Below are positions 32,250 to 42,014 of a stretch of DNA of 64,000 bases, in pieces. A program made the translations under genes and the position numbers. Positions within the stretch are counted from its first letter, which is position 1. Every line of letters begins with the position of its first letter. Below the pieces are notes generated by a model. It was not told the DNA's origin and did no database searches. It saw only the letters and a list, made by a program, of their open reading frames with translations. The stretch comes from Muribaculaceae bacterium (GTDB lineage Bacteria > Bacteroidota > Bacteroidia > Bacteroidales > Muribaculaceae), in contig JAFQZK010000035.1 of the NCBI GenBank assembly GCA_017405965.1, forward strand, positions 1 through 64,000. The letters run 5' to 3'.

Positions 32250-34220
32250 TTATTTGTTCAATCGCTTGGTCGTGGTGCGGGAACCGTCGCTGTGGGTGGT
32301 GACGACGATGTTCACACCATCGTGAGGCGTCTTGCTGGTGACACCTGCCGGGTTGACATACTTCACGTCAACTGCCTGCTTGCTGTAGCTGGTCTCCTCG
32401 ACTGCGGCACACGAGATGATGGCCAGGGGATGGAGGGTGTAGTTGGTGAAGTAGTCCTCATCGGTGGCCTGGATGCGCTGCATGGGCGCATTCGATTCGT
32501 CTATCGACCATGCCTCATCAATCGTGAACACGCACAGCAGTCCATAGTTGAAGCCTTCCTTGTCAGCCATTTCGGCCTCCATCTCAGGAGCGTAGTCAAA
32601 GCTGAGTTTCACCATCACGGTATCCTGTTCGCTGCACAGGTAGGGTTTGCCGTCACGATAGAAGAAATAGCCGTCGGCACGACCCACCTCGTTGCCCATA
32701 GCGCCGATATAGTCGGTGTTCAGGTTGTATTGGAACAAGGTCAGTGTGGGCAATTCCACATCGTCGAGAGCAACGGGAGTGCTGTTCATTATCAGGCGGG
32801 GATTGGTGTCCTTGTCGGCCAGAGTTCCCTTGATAGTACCGGGCTTGAGGACCTCGGCATTGGCCAGGGCATCGAAGATTTCCTCGTTATCGGTGCAATC
32901 CAGTGCAATCCAGTCGGGGTACCAAGCCAGCCATTCGGCATAGCCCCATTCGGCGTAGGTGTCGTAGTAGATTTCATCGACATTGTCGGTGACAAACACC
33001 AGCTTGGCGTCTTCGGTGCTGGCCGTGGCGGCGACATAAAGCGTGTCGGTGATTTTGCAGGTCATGCCGTCCTCGCCCTCATACAGCACCTTCCACAGGC
33101 GGGTGCCGGGATTGGCGGTGATGCTGATGGGATAGAGTTCCATCGTGCCTTTATAGATGGTGACCATGCCCTCAACGGTATAGACTTCGGTGCCGTCAAC
33201 CTCGGGGTACTCGATGCCGAACTTGTTGAAGCCAGCCATGCTAGCCTCGTGGGTAAGGCCGTCCTCGTCGGTCTCGATGCTGGTCAACGTGAAGTTGCCG
33301 CGTTCGTCAATTTCACTCAAGTGGATGCCGTCCAAGCGCACCTTGTAGTTTTCCCAGCCCTCCTCGGGGTCGGCGATGTAACTCAGGTAGCCGGTCACGT
33401 CAAATGCCGAGTAATATTCCTCGTCAAGGATGTTCTTGGGATTGGCGAAATGAGCAGGTTCACAGGCTTCGGCCAGACCTTGATAGGTCTTCTTTACAGC
33501 AGTCCATCCGGCAGGGATAACAGCGCCCAGCGGATACTCCTTGCCCGTTTCACCGTAGATGAGACCGGCAAAAGCCTCACCTTCCTCGTCGAGTTGCATC
33601 ACCCACAGGTAATTGTCCCACTGGTAGTTGACATACACGTCGCTGGTGAACTGGAAGGCTGTACCGTCCTCCAGGGCTGCCAGATGTTGGATGGAGTCAA
33701 GTTTGAAGATATTGGGGTCGATGGGATCCTCGGGGTCGACTGGACCCTCACCGCCGGTAGTGACAGTGATAGTTGCCACTTGGGCGTTCTTGGAACCAAA
33801 GTGGGTAAAGGTCACCGCTGCGGCGTTGCCTGTCCATGAGCCGGTAGCGCCGGTAACGGCATATTCGCCCACGTCGGCCAGCAAGTCAAAGTTTGCCGTG
33901 TTGGCGGCATTGACAGTGATGCCCGTGATGCTGCCCTCAGCGACCGAGAAGGTGATGCTGCCGTCAACATAGATGCGCAGCGTGTAGCTGCCTTGGGAGT
34001 TCCAGATGCGCGTCTCGGTAGCACCGTCGGTGGCCGATAGCGTCACGCCGTTTACGGTTACAGGATTAGACGACAGATTGGTCCCGGCACTTTGTGCGGG
34101 TACGGCATAGCCCATTGCGGTAATGCCCTCGGCGGTCGAGAAATCAAAGGTCACCTCGGCTGCCTGTAATACAGAAAAGGCCAAAAAGGCCATCAAGAAA
34201 ATCGAGAAAAAACGCTTCAT
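32250..34220 (-). CDS. large secreted protein with T9SS-like C-terminus
   Basis: About 657 residues with a signal peptide (MKRFFSIFLMAFLAFSVLQA). N-terminal beta domain about 22-190 (AEVTFDFSTAEGITAMGYAVP, RIWNSQGSYTLRIYVDGSITFSV) is like domains found in secreted Bacteroidales surface proteins. The middle has repeated beta modules with DEEGEAFAGLIYG and LTSIETDEDGLTHEASM. The last 35 residues (AVDVKYVNPAGVTSKTPHDG, then VNIVV and a basic end) resemble the C-terminal sorting-type motif of Bacteroidales secreted proteins. ATG 34220 is chosen from the -7 box at 34245-34252. Function unknown. Confidence 0.75.
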   Translation of the reverse strand: MKRFFSIFLMAFLAFSVLQAAEVTFDFSTAEGITAMGYAVPAQSAGTNLSSNPVTVNGVTLSATDGATETRIWNSQGSYTLRIYVDGSITFSVAEGSITGITVNAANTANFDLLADVGEYAVTGATGSWTGNAAAVTFTHFGSKNAQVATITVTTGGEGPVDPEDPIDPNIFKLDSIQHLAALEDGTAFQFTSDVYVNYQWDNYLWVMQLDEEGEAFAGLIYGETGKEYPLGAVIPAGWTAVKKTYQGLAEACEPAHFANPKNILDEEYYSAFDVTGYLSYIADPEEGWENYKVRLDGIHLSEIDERGNFTLTSIETDEDGLTHEASMAGFNKFGIEYPEVDGTEVYTVEGMVTIYKGTMELYPISITANPGTRLWKVLYEGEDGMTCKITDTLYVAATASTEDAKLVFVTDNVDEIYYDTYAEWGYAEWLAWYPDWIALDCTDNEEIFDALANAEVLKPGTIKGTLADKDTNPRLIMNSTPVALDDVELPTLTLFQYNLNTDYIGAMGNEVGRADGYFFYRDGKPYLCSEQDTVMVKLSFDYAPEMEAEMADKEGFNYGLLCVFTIDEAWSIDESNAPMQRIQATDEDYFTNYTLHPLAIISCAAVEETSYSKQAVDVKYVNPAGVTSKTPHDGVNIVVTTHSDGSRTTTKRLNK

Positions 34221-34244
34221 TTTGCACATTAATAATTTATGGTA

Positions 34245-34252
34245 CAAAATTA
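34245..34252 (-). promoter_or_regulatory. -7 box of the large secreted-protein gene
   Basis: CAAAATTA reads TAATTTTG on the minus strand, about 25 bases upstream of ATG 34220. Confidence 0.55.
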
Positions 34253-34387
34253 CTACCAAGACGCGACACAAACACAACAATTAACCGGAAAAAGTTATCA
34301 ACAACCGCAACTTTTTGCGGCTGTTGATAAAATCTGTCGTCCGGTTACCCATGCCGCCGCTCAGCAGCAGCCGTCATCGTCACCTTT

Positions 34388-36097
34388 CTACTTGGTGAAC
34401 AGGATGCCCCAGATGCTGAAGTAGCCAGAGTTTGTGCTGAAAACAGTGACATGGAAGTCGTCGATCATCAGCAGTGCCTCTCCGTTGTCGATGAGCAGCG
34501 GCTGGTCAACGCCGTCGGGATTCTTCTCGCGGTCGAAGCTCGCCAGCTGCTTGACGTTAAGTTCGAACAGGTGCTCGACTTCCTTGCTGTCAACCACCTT
34601 GAACAGCACTTTGTCACCGTCCATCTTGACGATGTCGTCATCAGAGCAATAGACCTGGGTCATCAAAGCATAGCCCTGGGGTACGGGCCTGCCGACAATC
34701 AGGTCGTCGTTGGCGAAAACTGTATGTGTGTCCTTGACGATGTTACCGTCCTCGTCGAGTGAGGAGTAGCGGCCAGTGATGACATCCTTGGCCAACAGAT
34801 CCTCAATGGCTCTGTTGCCGAAGTCAGTATAAAGATAGTGGAGCTTCGAGTCGATGGATCGGGCCGTCTTGGGGTCGGCTTGTTTGAGCCACTGTTCATA
34901 TTGCACACCCGAGACGGGCAGGCGGGTGATGCCCGATGCCGCGAAGGCTGTGCGGGCCTCTTTTTTCAGTTGGCGTTGCGTCACGTTGGCGATGCTCTGC
35001 GGTCCCACCGAGATGAGGAACAGAATGGCGGCGAACGATGCGGGAATCAACCAGATGCGCTTGTTGCGGGTGAAAATGAGCCACAGGCACACGGCATAAC
35101 ACCACACGTTGAACACCAGCAGGTAGAGGCGGCTCACCGTGATGCCGTAATCGGCCAAGCGGCGTGCGATGGCCACGGTCATCAGGGCCAGCAAGGGCAG
35201 CATCACCACAGGCAGCCAGCGGGTCACGCGCTTGAACAGTTTGTTGCCCTCCCGGTGCTGGATGGGGTAGGTGAGATAGATGAGCAGCACCATGAGCACC
35301 ATGCTGCCCGATACCAGATAACTCACACCGCCAACGGGCAATGACCACTGGTACAGGATCTTGGCCCCGTAGGCGTAGAGGGTGATGAAGTACAAGCCCA
35401 GCAAGGGCAAGAAAAGATATTGGATCACACCCTTGGCAAAGCGGGAAAACGCGGGGGCCTCATTCAGGTATTTGTTCTCACCCTTGGGAATCAGGTTCAT
35501 GAACAATACCGGGGCGAGAAACGCCATGCACACCGTCCAGATGTCCATATAGACCTCTTGATGGATGATAATGCCAAACAGCATTTTCAGCGACTCGACC
35601 AGCAACAGCAAGCCCAGGGTCAATGCCCCGCCGATGGCTGCTGCAATAGCCACCCCAAGCACTGTGTGCGTCGAGAAATTCCAGAACGCCAACTCATGCC
35701 TCCGGCGGTAGAAACAGATGAGGAAGACCGACATCCCGATGGCAAACACTGTGGCCGAGACCGCTATCAGCTGCGGAATGGAGAATCGGTCGAACTGTGA
35801 CAGGTAAATCGAGATGCCCAACCATGCTGCATGGACAATCACTTGGGTCGCAAGGGCGGCCCACTTCGACTTGAAGTCCTCGGTGAGCAGCGACAGCGCC
35901 ACTGCAAGCAACGCTCCCGTTCCGGGATAGAAAATGAAGAAGAACTCCTTCTTGTCGCCCAGGTCGCCTCCGTGATTGAGGTACAACAAGAAGCAGGTCA
36001 AGAACAGCACGAGCACCATTGCCACCGGAAAGCGCCTGAAACTCTGTCCGAAGCTGTAGGCAAGGGAATGCATCGAAAATTTTTTGGAAAATCTCAT
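34388..36097 (-). CDS. DUF4153 multi-pass membrane protein
   Basis: 569 residues with about eleven hydrophobic helices over residues 25-380 (for example VAMVLVLFLTCFLLYLN, LIAVSATVFAIGMSVFLICFY, VLGVAIAAAIGGALTLGLLLLV) and a large soluble C-terminal region (about 385-569) predicted alpha/beta. This is the Bacteroidetes DUF4153 family, which has no known function but is often near envelope genes. It stands alone here, between a spacer downstream of rnpB and the secreted-protein gene. Confidence 0.85.
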   Translation of the reverse strand: MRFSKKFSMHSLAYSFGQSFRRFPVAMVLVLFLTCFLLYLNHGGDLGDKKEFFFIFYPGTGALLAVALSLLTEDFKSKWAALATQVIVHAAWLGISIYLSQFDRFSIPQLIAVSATVFAIGMSVFLICFYRRRHELAFWNFSTHTVLGVAIAAAIGGALTLGLLLLVESLKMLFGIIIHQEVYMDIWTVCMAFLAPVLFMNLIPKGENKYLNEAPAFSRFAKGVIQYLFLPLLGLYFITLYAYGAKILYQWSLPVGGVSYLVSGSMVLMVLLIYLTYPIQHREGNKLFKRVTRWLPVVMLPLLALMTVAIARRLADYGITVSRLYLLVFNVWCYAVCLWLIFTRNKRIWLIPASFAAILFLISVGPQSIANVTQRQLKKEARTAFAASGITRLPVSGVQYEQWLKQADPKTARSIDSKLHYLYTDFGNRAIEDLLAKDVITGRYSSLDEDGNIVKDTHTVFANDDLIVGRPVPQGYALMTQVYCSDDDIVKMDGDKVLFKVVDSKEVEHLFELNVKQLASFDREKNPDGVDQPLLIDNGEALLMIDDFHVTVFSTNSGYFSIWGILFTK

Positions 36098-36243
36098 AGT
36101 TCCTGTGTATAAATGTTATTTGTTCTATAAACGGAACAATGGCCCTTAAAATTGTATATATCAGTCTTTAAATGGTGTTATGCCGACCTTTGCTTATAGA
36201 ATCCTCGCAAAACCAAAAAAACAATATCAAAAGTGTCAAAAAA

Positions 36244-36275
36244 TTTGCACACTTTGATTATTCATTATAATTTTG
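36244..36275 (+). promoter_or_regulatory. promoter of rnpB
   Basis: TTTG at 36244-36247, 20-base spacer, TAATTTTG at 36268-36275; predicted start near 36283-36288, matching the RNase P RNA 5' end. Confidence 0.8.
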
Positions 36276-36287
36276 CACCCACTAAAA

Positions 36288-36652
36288 GCAGTATGGTGGC
36301 TTGTCGCTCGTTAACATCTCATGGTTGCGAGAGGAAAGTCCGGGCAACACAGAGCGTCACATTTCTTAACGGGAAGCTGCGGGTGACCGTAGGGTTAAGG
36401 TGACAGAAAATAACCGCCGTGCCTCGGGCGCGGTAAGGGTGAAAAGGTGGGGTAAGAGCCCACCGGGCGCTGTGGTGACACAGTGTGCCGCACCACCTGT
36501 GAGTTGCAAGTTCATGTATACCGGCATCTAAGGGTTGCTCGCCCATTGCCGGGGGGTAGAACGCTATACCGGCACAGCAATGTGCAGGACAGATAAATGA
36601 CAGGCACCTGCCAGCGGGCAGGCACAAAACCCGGCTTACAGCCATACTGCCT
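36288..36652 (+). ncRNA. rnpB: RNase P RNA
   Basis: About 365 bases. The P1 helix is visible: GCAGTATGG (36288-36296) pairs with CCATACTGC (36642-36650). The universal P4 region GAGGAAAGTCCGGGC occurs at about 36331-36345, ACAGAAA at about 36403-36409, and the 3' half ends with the conserved CCCGGCTTAC motif. A T-run follows directly as terminator. It processes tRNA 5' leaders as the catalytic RNA with RnpA. Confidence 0.95.
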
Positions 36653-36919
36653 TTTTTTATTGTTTGCGCGAGGCACTCGTTTAGGCCTCTTTCTCTTAGG
36701 TTTAGATTGTTTTCAGTACGCTAAGTTGCCGCTGATGTGTAGTCAACAGTAACTACAGCCGTTGCTGGAACGAGTTTCAGGTTGCTTTCACGCAAAATTG
36801 TTTTTTATGATTGCTCATCGTATATCGGCAGCGAGTGTCGGGTACTGTTTGCAGCGCGTCTTTTTAGCAGCTGCATGAGTGTGACTATTGTAGCATTAAA
36901 CTAACCACAAATAAGATAT
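36653..36919. other. spacer between rnpB and folC
   Basis: After the rnpB T-run I see no gene, no clear -33/-7 promoter and no repeat. The folC promoter is presumably in this stretch but is not recognisable by its consensus. Confidence 0.4.
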
Positions 36920-38254
36920 ATGGCACGTAAAGAAGAATTAGCTCGTATGTGGGATAAGACCCTGGACTACCTGTTCAATCAGCGTCCGGCTTTTGAACGA
37001 CAGGGCGCCAGCGGCTACAAGCCGGGGCTTGATACCACCATAGCCCTGGACAGGCTCTATGGTGAGCCGCATCGCCGTTTCCGCATCATCCACATCGCAG
37101 GCACTAACGGCAAGGGCTCGACGGCCCATCTGTTGGCTTCTTGTCTGCAGGAATGCGGTTATCGGGTCGGCTTGTTCACTTCTCCGCATCTGGTGGACTT
37201 CAGGGAGCGCATCCGTGTTAACGGCCGCAAGGTGAGCCGTAACTTTGTGATGCAATGGGTCGCCGATTATCAGAAGAAGCAGCTCAATGACTACGAACCC
37301 TCGTTTTTTGAACTGGTGACGATAATGGCGTTCGACTACTTTGCTTGGCGCAATGTCAATGTTGCTGTTGTCGAGACGGGGCTGGGTGGCCGCCTGGACA
37401 GCTCCAATATCGTAACTCCTGAACTGAGCATCATCACCAATGTGGGTCTGGAACACCAGCAGTTCCTGGGCGACACGATCGAGCAGATTGCCGCCGAGAA
37501 AGCCGGCATCATCAAGCACGGCAAGCCCGTGGTGGTGGGAAATGCCGATGGCGTGGTTCGGGACGTGATCAAGGCTCAAGCCAAACGTCTGTATGCCGAG
37601 CTGAAGTTCGCTCAGGACAACCCCGAGGTGATTGACGCCAAGCACCGCAATGGCATGTTGCGCTTGACGACTCAGAGCTACGGCACCATCGACTGTGAGC
37701 TCACCGGCGACTATCAGGCCCAGAACGCCAACACTGTCCTCGTTTCTCTCAATCTGCTCAAGCGACTCAAGTGCCGCATCAAGGATGCTTGCGTGAGAGA
37801 CGGTTTTGCCCATGTGGTCGAGAACACGGGACTGCTCGGACGATGGATGGATCTTGGCACCAACCCGAGGTTGCTCTGTGATTCAGCCCACAATCCGTCG
37901 GCCTTTGAAATCGCGATGAGGCAGCTCAGGAAAGAGCGTCGTGGCAAGAACCTGCACATGATTCTGGGCTTCATGGCCGATAAGGACGTGTCGTCAATGC
38001 TCAAGTTGCTGCCCGGCGACACCACATTCTATTTCACGCAGGCACAGACCTCGCGCAGCATGAAGGCCATTGACCTGCAGGCTGCCGCGGCACACCAGGG
38101 CATCAAGGGTGAAACCTTTGACCGGGTCGAGGACGCCCTCGACGCGGCGCGCAAGAACGCCGACCCGCAGGATGTGATCTATGTGGGCGGCAGCATGTAT
38201 GTGCTGGCCGAACTGCTCAAGGCCCTCGGCTATGGTGACCAGCAGGACGTCTAG
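36920..38254 (+). CDS. folC: folylpolyglutamate/dihydrofolate synthase
   Basis: 444 residues of the Mur ligase superfamily; adds glutamates to folates and can make dihydrofolate. The P-loop GTNGKGS is at 61-67, the Ω-loop and FTSPHLVDFRERIRVNG follow, then AVVETGLGGRLDSSNIV and the Mg/ATP segment NVGLEHQQFLGDTIEQIAAEKAGI. The C-terminal domain starts near 300 (RLLCDSAHNPSAF). Length is typical. It sits alone after rnpB and ends at a clear terminator. Confidence 0.95.
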   Translation: MARKEELARMWDKTLDYLFNQRPAFERQGASGYKPGLDTTIALDRLYGEPHRRFRIIHIAGTNGKGSTAHLLASCLQECGYRVGLFTSPHLVDFRERIRVNGRKVSRNFVMQWVADYQKKQLNDYEPSFFELVTIMAFDYFAWRNVNVAVVETGLGGRLDSSNIVTPELSIITNVGLEHQQFLGDTIEQIAAEKAGIIKHGKPVVVGNADGVVRDVIKAQAKRLYAELKFAQDNPEVIDAKHRNGMLRLTTQSYGTIDCELTGDYQAQNANTVLVSLNLLKRLKCRIKDACVRDGFAHVVENTGLLGRWMDLGTNPRLLCDSAHNPSAFEIAMRQLRKERRGKNLHMILGFMADKDVSSMLKLLPGDTTFYFTQAQTSRSMKAIDLQAAAAHQGIKGETFDRVEDALDAARKNADPQDVIYVGGSMYVLAELLKALGYGDQQDV

Positions 38255-38285
38255 TCAATACAACAATTACATTATTATATTAAAG

Positions 38286-38320
38286 TCCCGCCCGGTGTTA
38301 TCGCATCGGGCGGGATTTGT
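38286..38320 (+). terminator. terminator of folC
   Basis: TCCCGCCCG (38286-38294) pairs with CGGGCGGGA (38307-38315), then TTTGTCTT. The remaining spacer to 38455 is AT-rich without a gene. Confidence 0.8.
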
Positions 38321-38455
38321 CTTCATGCTGCGGCTACTCTTTCATGTGTCAGTGACAATATGTCATAAATTGTTATAATGCGTCTTGCCAATGTAAAACA
38401 AATTAAAAAGACGGCTTATTGCTATTAATTATTTTTAAAAACCATACAATAACTA

Positions 38456-38485
38456 TTGCATTTGTCGTTATAAGTAGTACTTTTG
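38456..38485 (+). promoter_or_regulatory. promoter of Deg protease gene
   Basis: TTG at 38456-38458, 19-base spacer, TACTTTTG at 38478-38485; the transcript would start near 38493 with a leader of about 67 bases before ATG 38560. Confidence 0.75.
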
Positions 38486-38559
38486 GCATTGAATTTGAAA
38501 AGTTAATTTTAACAATTCCAAAAATTAAAAACAACAATATTTTAACATACAAAAGACAG

Positions 38560-40098
38560 ATGAACAAGAATTTGAAATTAGGTATCATGTTTGTGGCAGC
38601 CTCCATGCTGGGCTCTGCTGCAACTATGATGGCAACAAGTGAGTTGCAGAAGAAGGGTGTGATTACCGACACCTACGTTTTGAGCAAGGAAAACAAGGCC
38701 GACGTTGACGACTCCGGTTTTGTGCGCACTTCGGTTCGAACTGTCGACATGAGTCGTGACTTCACCGATGTGGCCGAGAGTACCATCAACTGTGTGGTGA
38801 GCATCAAGAGCTATGCCACCCCCAAGCAGAACTACTATCAGGGCGACTTCATCGACCCGTTTGAGTTCTTCTTTGGCCCTGGTTTCGGTCAGGGACAGCG
38901 TCAGCGCCAGCAGCAACAGCAACAGAAGAGTGAACCCCAGCCCCGAGGCATGGGTTCGGGTGTGATCATCAGCCCCGACGGCTATATCGTGACCAATAAC
39001 CACGTGATTGACGGTGCCGAGAAGCTTGAGGTGACCCTCAATGACAACCGCACCTTCAACGCTACTGTGGTGGGCACCGACGAGAAGACCGACATCGCCC
39101 TGATCAAGGTCAATGCCAAGGATCTCCACGCCATCACCTTTGGCAACAGCGACGCCGTCAAGGTGGGTCAGTGGTGTGTCGCCGTTGGTAACCCCTTCGG
39201 CTTCAACTCGACCGTGACCGCAGGCATCATCAGTGCCAAGGCGCGCGGCATGAACACGAGTGACAACGGAGGTATCAAGGCCTTTATCCAGCACGATGCA
39301 GCCGTTAACCCCGGTAACTCGGGTGGCGCACTGGTGAACACCGCCGGTGAACTCATCGGCATCAACACGATGATTTATTCCCAGACCGGTAACTACAGCG
39401 GTTGCTCGTTTGCAGTGCCCAGCAACACGGTCAAGAAGGTCATTACCGACATCAAGCAGTACGGTACTGTGCAACGCGCTGTCCTCGGCATCCAGTACAC
39501 CGAGTTGACCGCCGAGAAGGCTAAGGAAGAGAAGATCACCGCTACCAACGAGGGAATTTATGTAGCCAAGGTCACCGACCGTGGTGCCGCTAAGGAGGCT
39601 GGCCTCCAGGAGGGTGATGTCATTGTCAAGCTCAACGGTTCCCGTGTCAAGGACAGTGGCGAGATGCAGGAAGAGATGAACAAGCTGCGTCCTGGCGACA
39701 AAGCCGAGGTCGAGTACTATCGCGACAACAAGTTGCGCCACACCACGGTTACTTTCAAGAACGACCAGGGTGGCACCAAGATGACCAAGCAGAGCGATGT
39801 CATGTCGCTGGGCTGTGCTTTCACCGAGTTGAGTAAGGAGGACAAGGAAGATCTGGCTATCTCCAAGGGTCTGAAGGTCGTAGGCGTCAAGGCCGGTAAG
39901 TTCAAGAATGCAGGCATTCGCGACGGCTTCATCATCACCGACATCAACAACATCCCCGTTGACTCGCGTGACGACGTGGAGAGCATCTACAACCAGATCA
40001 TGCGCAGTGGCGACAGCGACAAGGTGATGTTCATCACCGGTTTCTATCCCACCGGCAAGAAGGTTTACTATGCCGTTGACCTGAGCGACGACGAGTAG
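38560..40098 (+). CDS. Do/DegQ-type periplasmic serine protease
   Basis: 512 residues: a signal-anchor segment (1-25), trypsin-like domain (about 65-285) with catalytic triad His148 (NNHVIDG), Asp178 (TDIALIK) and Ser254 (NPGNSGGAL), then two PDZ domains (about 300-385 and 420-505). It is a DegP/DegQ/HtrA protease-chaperone for misfolded periplasmic proteins. The loop before the triad is extended and Gln-rich (residues 110-129, GQGQRQRQQQQQQKSEPQPR). ATG 38560 is chosen from the promoter; upstream in-frame codons are not supported. Ends near a hairpin at 40154-40188. Confidence 0.93.
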   Translation: MNKNLKLGIMFVAASMLGSAATMMATSELQKKGVITDTYVLSKENKADVDDSGFVRTSVRTVDMSRDFTDVAESTINCVVSIKSYATPKQNYYQGDFIDPFEFFFGPGFGQGQRQRQQQQQQKSEPQPRGMGSGVIISPDGYIVTNNHVIDGAEKLEVTLNDNRTFNATVVGTDEKTDIALIKVNAKDLHAITFGNSDAVKVGQWCVAVGNPFGFNSTVTAGIISAKARGMNTSDNGGIKAFIQHDAAVNPGNSGGALVNTAGELIGINTMIYSQTGNYSGCSFAVPSNTVKKVITDIKQYGTVQRAVLGIQYTELTAEKAKEEKITATNEGIYVAKVTDRGAAKEAGLQEGDVIVKLNGSRVKDSGEMQEEMNKLRPGDKAEVEYYRDNKLRHTTVTFKNDQGGTKMTKQSDVMSLGCAFTELSKEDKEDLAISKGLKVVGVKAGKFKNAGIRDGFIITDINNIPVDSRDDVESIYNQIMRSGDSDKVMFITGFYPTGKKVYYAVDLSDDE

Positions 40099-40153
40099 TA
40101 GAATCGAAGAGCACTCACACGATAATAAGATGTGATCCTGTCAAGGATCGATG

Positions 40154-40188
40154 ATCGGTGGCGGTGACGTGAAGTCATTGCCACCGAT
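40154..40188 (+). terminator. hairpin after Deg protease
   Basis: ATCGGTGGC (40154-40162) pairs with GCCACCGAT (40180-40188), with inner pairing GTGAC/GTCAT; no strong T-run. Confidence 0.5.
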
Positions 40189-40280
40189 TAATGATAAATG
40201 AGATTGCTCATGTTCCAGATGTTGCACTTGCATCGTCCGAGAATGTGTCGAAAAAAATTGGCACAGTTTTTGCAATTTTG

Positions 40281-40312
40281 TTTGGAATAATGAAAATAAT
40301 GTTGTACCTTTG
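40281..40312 (+). promoter_or_regulatory. promoter of rpoD
   Basis: TTTG at 40281-40284, 20-base spacer, TACCTTTG at 40305-40312; ATG 40338 follows after a short leader. Confidence 0.8.
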
Positions 40313-40337
40313 CACGCTTAAACTCTATTAAAAATAG

Positions 40338-41195
40338 ATGAGACAACTTAAAATTACCAAATCCATTACTAACCGCGAGAGCGCGTCCCTTGACAAATAT
40401 CTTCAGGAAATCGGCCGTAAGGAACTCATTACGGTTGATGAGGAAGTCGAGTTGGCACAGCGCATTCGCCAGGGCGACCAGGCTGCTCTTGACAAACTTG
40501 TCAATGCCAACCTTCGATTCGTCGTTTCTGTCGCAAAGCAGTATCAGAACCAGGGATTGAGTCTTCCCGACTTGATCGACGAGGGGAATCTGGGCCTCAT
40601 CAAGGCAGCGCAGAAATTCGATGAGACGCGTGGCTTCAAGTTTATCTCCTATGCCGTGTGGTGGATTCGCCAATCCATCCTCCAAGCCCTTGCCGAACAG
40701 TCTCGCATCGTCAGGCTGCCGCTCAACCAGGTGGGTTCGATCAACAAGATCAGTAAGGCCCAGTCCAGGTTTGAACAGGAGCATGAGCGCCGTCCGTCGG
40801 CCGAGGAATTGGCCGAGCGCCTCGACATCCCCGTTGACAAGATCAGCGACACGATGAAGGTTTCGGGCCGCCATGTCTCGGTGGACGCTCCCTTTGTCGA
40901 GGGTGAGGACAACAGCCTGCTGGATGTGCTGCCCAACAACGATTCGCCCATGGCCGACTCGACCCTCAACCAGGAGTCGCTGGCCAAGGAGGTGAACCGC
41001 GCGTTGGATCAGCTCAGTCCGCGCGAGCGTGACATCCTCAAGATGTTCTTCGGTATCGGATGCCAGGAGATGACGCTCGAGGAGATCGGTGCCAAGTTTG
41101 ACCTGACGCGTGAACGCGTGCGCCAGATCAAGGAAAAGGCCATCCGTCGACTCAAGGGTCAAAAGAGCAAGTTGCTCAAGGCCTATCTGGGTTAA
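40338..41195 (+). CDS. rpoD: primary sigma factor RpoD (Bacteroidetes type)
   Basis: 285 residues, the short form of the housekeeping sigma factor found in Bacteroidetes, lacking the long N-terminal region 1.1 of proteobacterial RpoD. Regions visible: 1.2 ([46 protein letters not shown]), 2.1-2.4 ([49 protein letters not shown]), region 3 and region 4 ([46 protein letters not shown]). It recognises the TTTG/TAnnTTTG promoters seen throughout this window. Confidence 0.97.
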   Translation: MRQLKITKSITNRESASLDKYLQEIGRKELITVDEEVELAQRIRQGDQAALDKLVNANLRFVVSVAKQYQNQGLSLPDLIDEGNLGLIKAAQKFDETRGFKFISYAVWWIRQSILQALAEQSRIVRLPLNQVGSINKISKAQSRFEQEHERRPSAEELAERLDIPVDKISDTMKVSGRHVSVDAPFVEGEDNSLLDVLPNNDSPMADSTLNQESLAKEVNRALDQLSPRERDILKMFFGIGCQEMTLEEIGAKFDLTRERVRQIKEKAIRRLKGQKSKLLKAYLG

Positions 41196-41219
41196 AAGAC
41201 ATTTTAAGTAAGCATTCAG

Positions 41220-41246
41220 GCTGCCTCACAAGGGCAGCTTTTTTTT
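41220..41246 (+). terminator. terminator of rpoD
   Basis: GCTGCC (41220-41225), 7-base loop, GGCAGC (41233-41238), then eight T. Confidence 0.85.
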
Positions 41247-41396
41247 GTGCTTTAATTACCGTTTTGCTTACTTTTGATGACTTCTTTTTCCGAAATCTGG
41301 CAAATTGCTTGTGAGTTCCGAAAAAAGGTTGTAATTTTACAACTTGATTTATTAGCGGCAAATTCAATTTATCAATAAACATTTAAACTAAAAGAC

Positions 41397-41885
41397 ATGA
41401 AAAAGATTTTGACTTTAATGTGTGCATTGATGCTCGGCTTGGGTTTTGCTCAGGCACAGGTGCATCAAGGCGAGACCGCTGTTGGTTTCAACCTGGTGTA
41501 TGGCAGTGAAATCGAGAGCATGGGTATCGGCCCCCGTTTCCAGTATGGCATCCTTGACCAGTTGCGTGCCGAGGTCGGTCTCAACTACTTCTTTGAGCAC
41601 AACCACATGTCATGGTGGGACGTTAACATCAACGCTCATTATCTGGTGGGCTTGTGGAACGAGCGCCTTTTCATTTATCCTCTTGCTGGTCTGAACTACA
41701 CGATGGTGGATTTCAAGGGTGATTTAAATGGGAAAGGCGAGGAAAACCACGTCGGCCTGAATCTGGGTGCCGGCGTTGAATATGAGTTGACCGAGCACTT
41801 CGGGGTGAATCTGGAGTATCGTCACACCATCATCCGCAAGGTGGACCAGGGCGTTATCGGCCTGGGACTGAACTACAAGTTCTGA
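41397..41885 (+). CDS. porin-family outer membrane beta-barrel protein
   Basis: 162 residues with a signal peptide (MKKILTLMCALMLGLGFAQA). The mature part is a small eight-strand-like beta barrel of the OmpA/porin family: alternating hydrophobic strands such as TAVGFNLVYGSEIESMGIGPRFQYGIL, LRAEVGLNYFFE, WWDVNINAHYLVGL and the C-terminal GVIGLGLNYKF, which ends in an aromatic residue as expected for Bam insertion. Probable small outer membrane protein; no ligand predictable. Confidence 0.85.
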   Translation: MKKILTLMCALMLGLGFAQAQVHQGETAVGFNLVYGSEIESMGIGPRFQYGILDQLRAEVGLNYFFEHNHMSWWDVNINAHYLVGLWNERLFIYPLAGLNYTMVDFKGDLNGKGEENHVGLNLGAGVEYELTEHFGVNLEYRHTIIRKVDQGVIGLGLNYKF

Positions 41886-41907
41886 TAAACCGAAACAACA
41901 TCGCATC

Positions 41908-41959
41908 AAACTGCCGGGATTAACCATTGAGTTTCAAGATGGCCATCCTGGCAGTTTTT
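41908..41959 (+). terminator. terminator of porin-family gene
   Basis: AAACTGCCGGGAT (41908-41920) pairs with ATCCTGGCAGTTT (41945-41957), followed by T-rich sequence. Confidence 0.7.
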
Positions 41960-42014
41960 CATACTTATGTTTAACTCCTGCCCTGACATTTATTGGGCAC
42001 ATTATTAACTTCTA

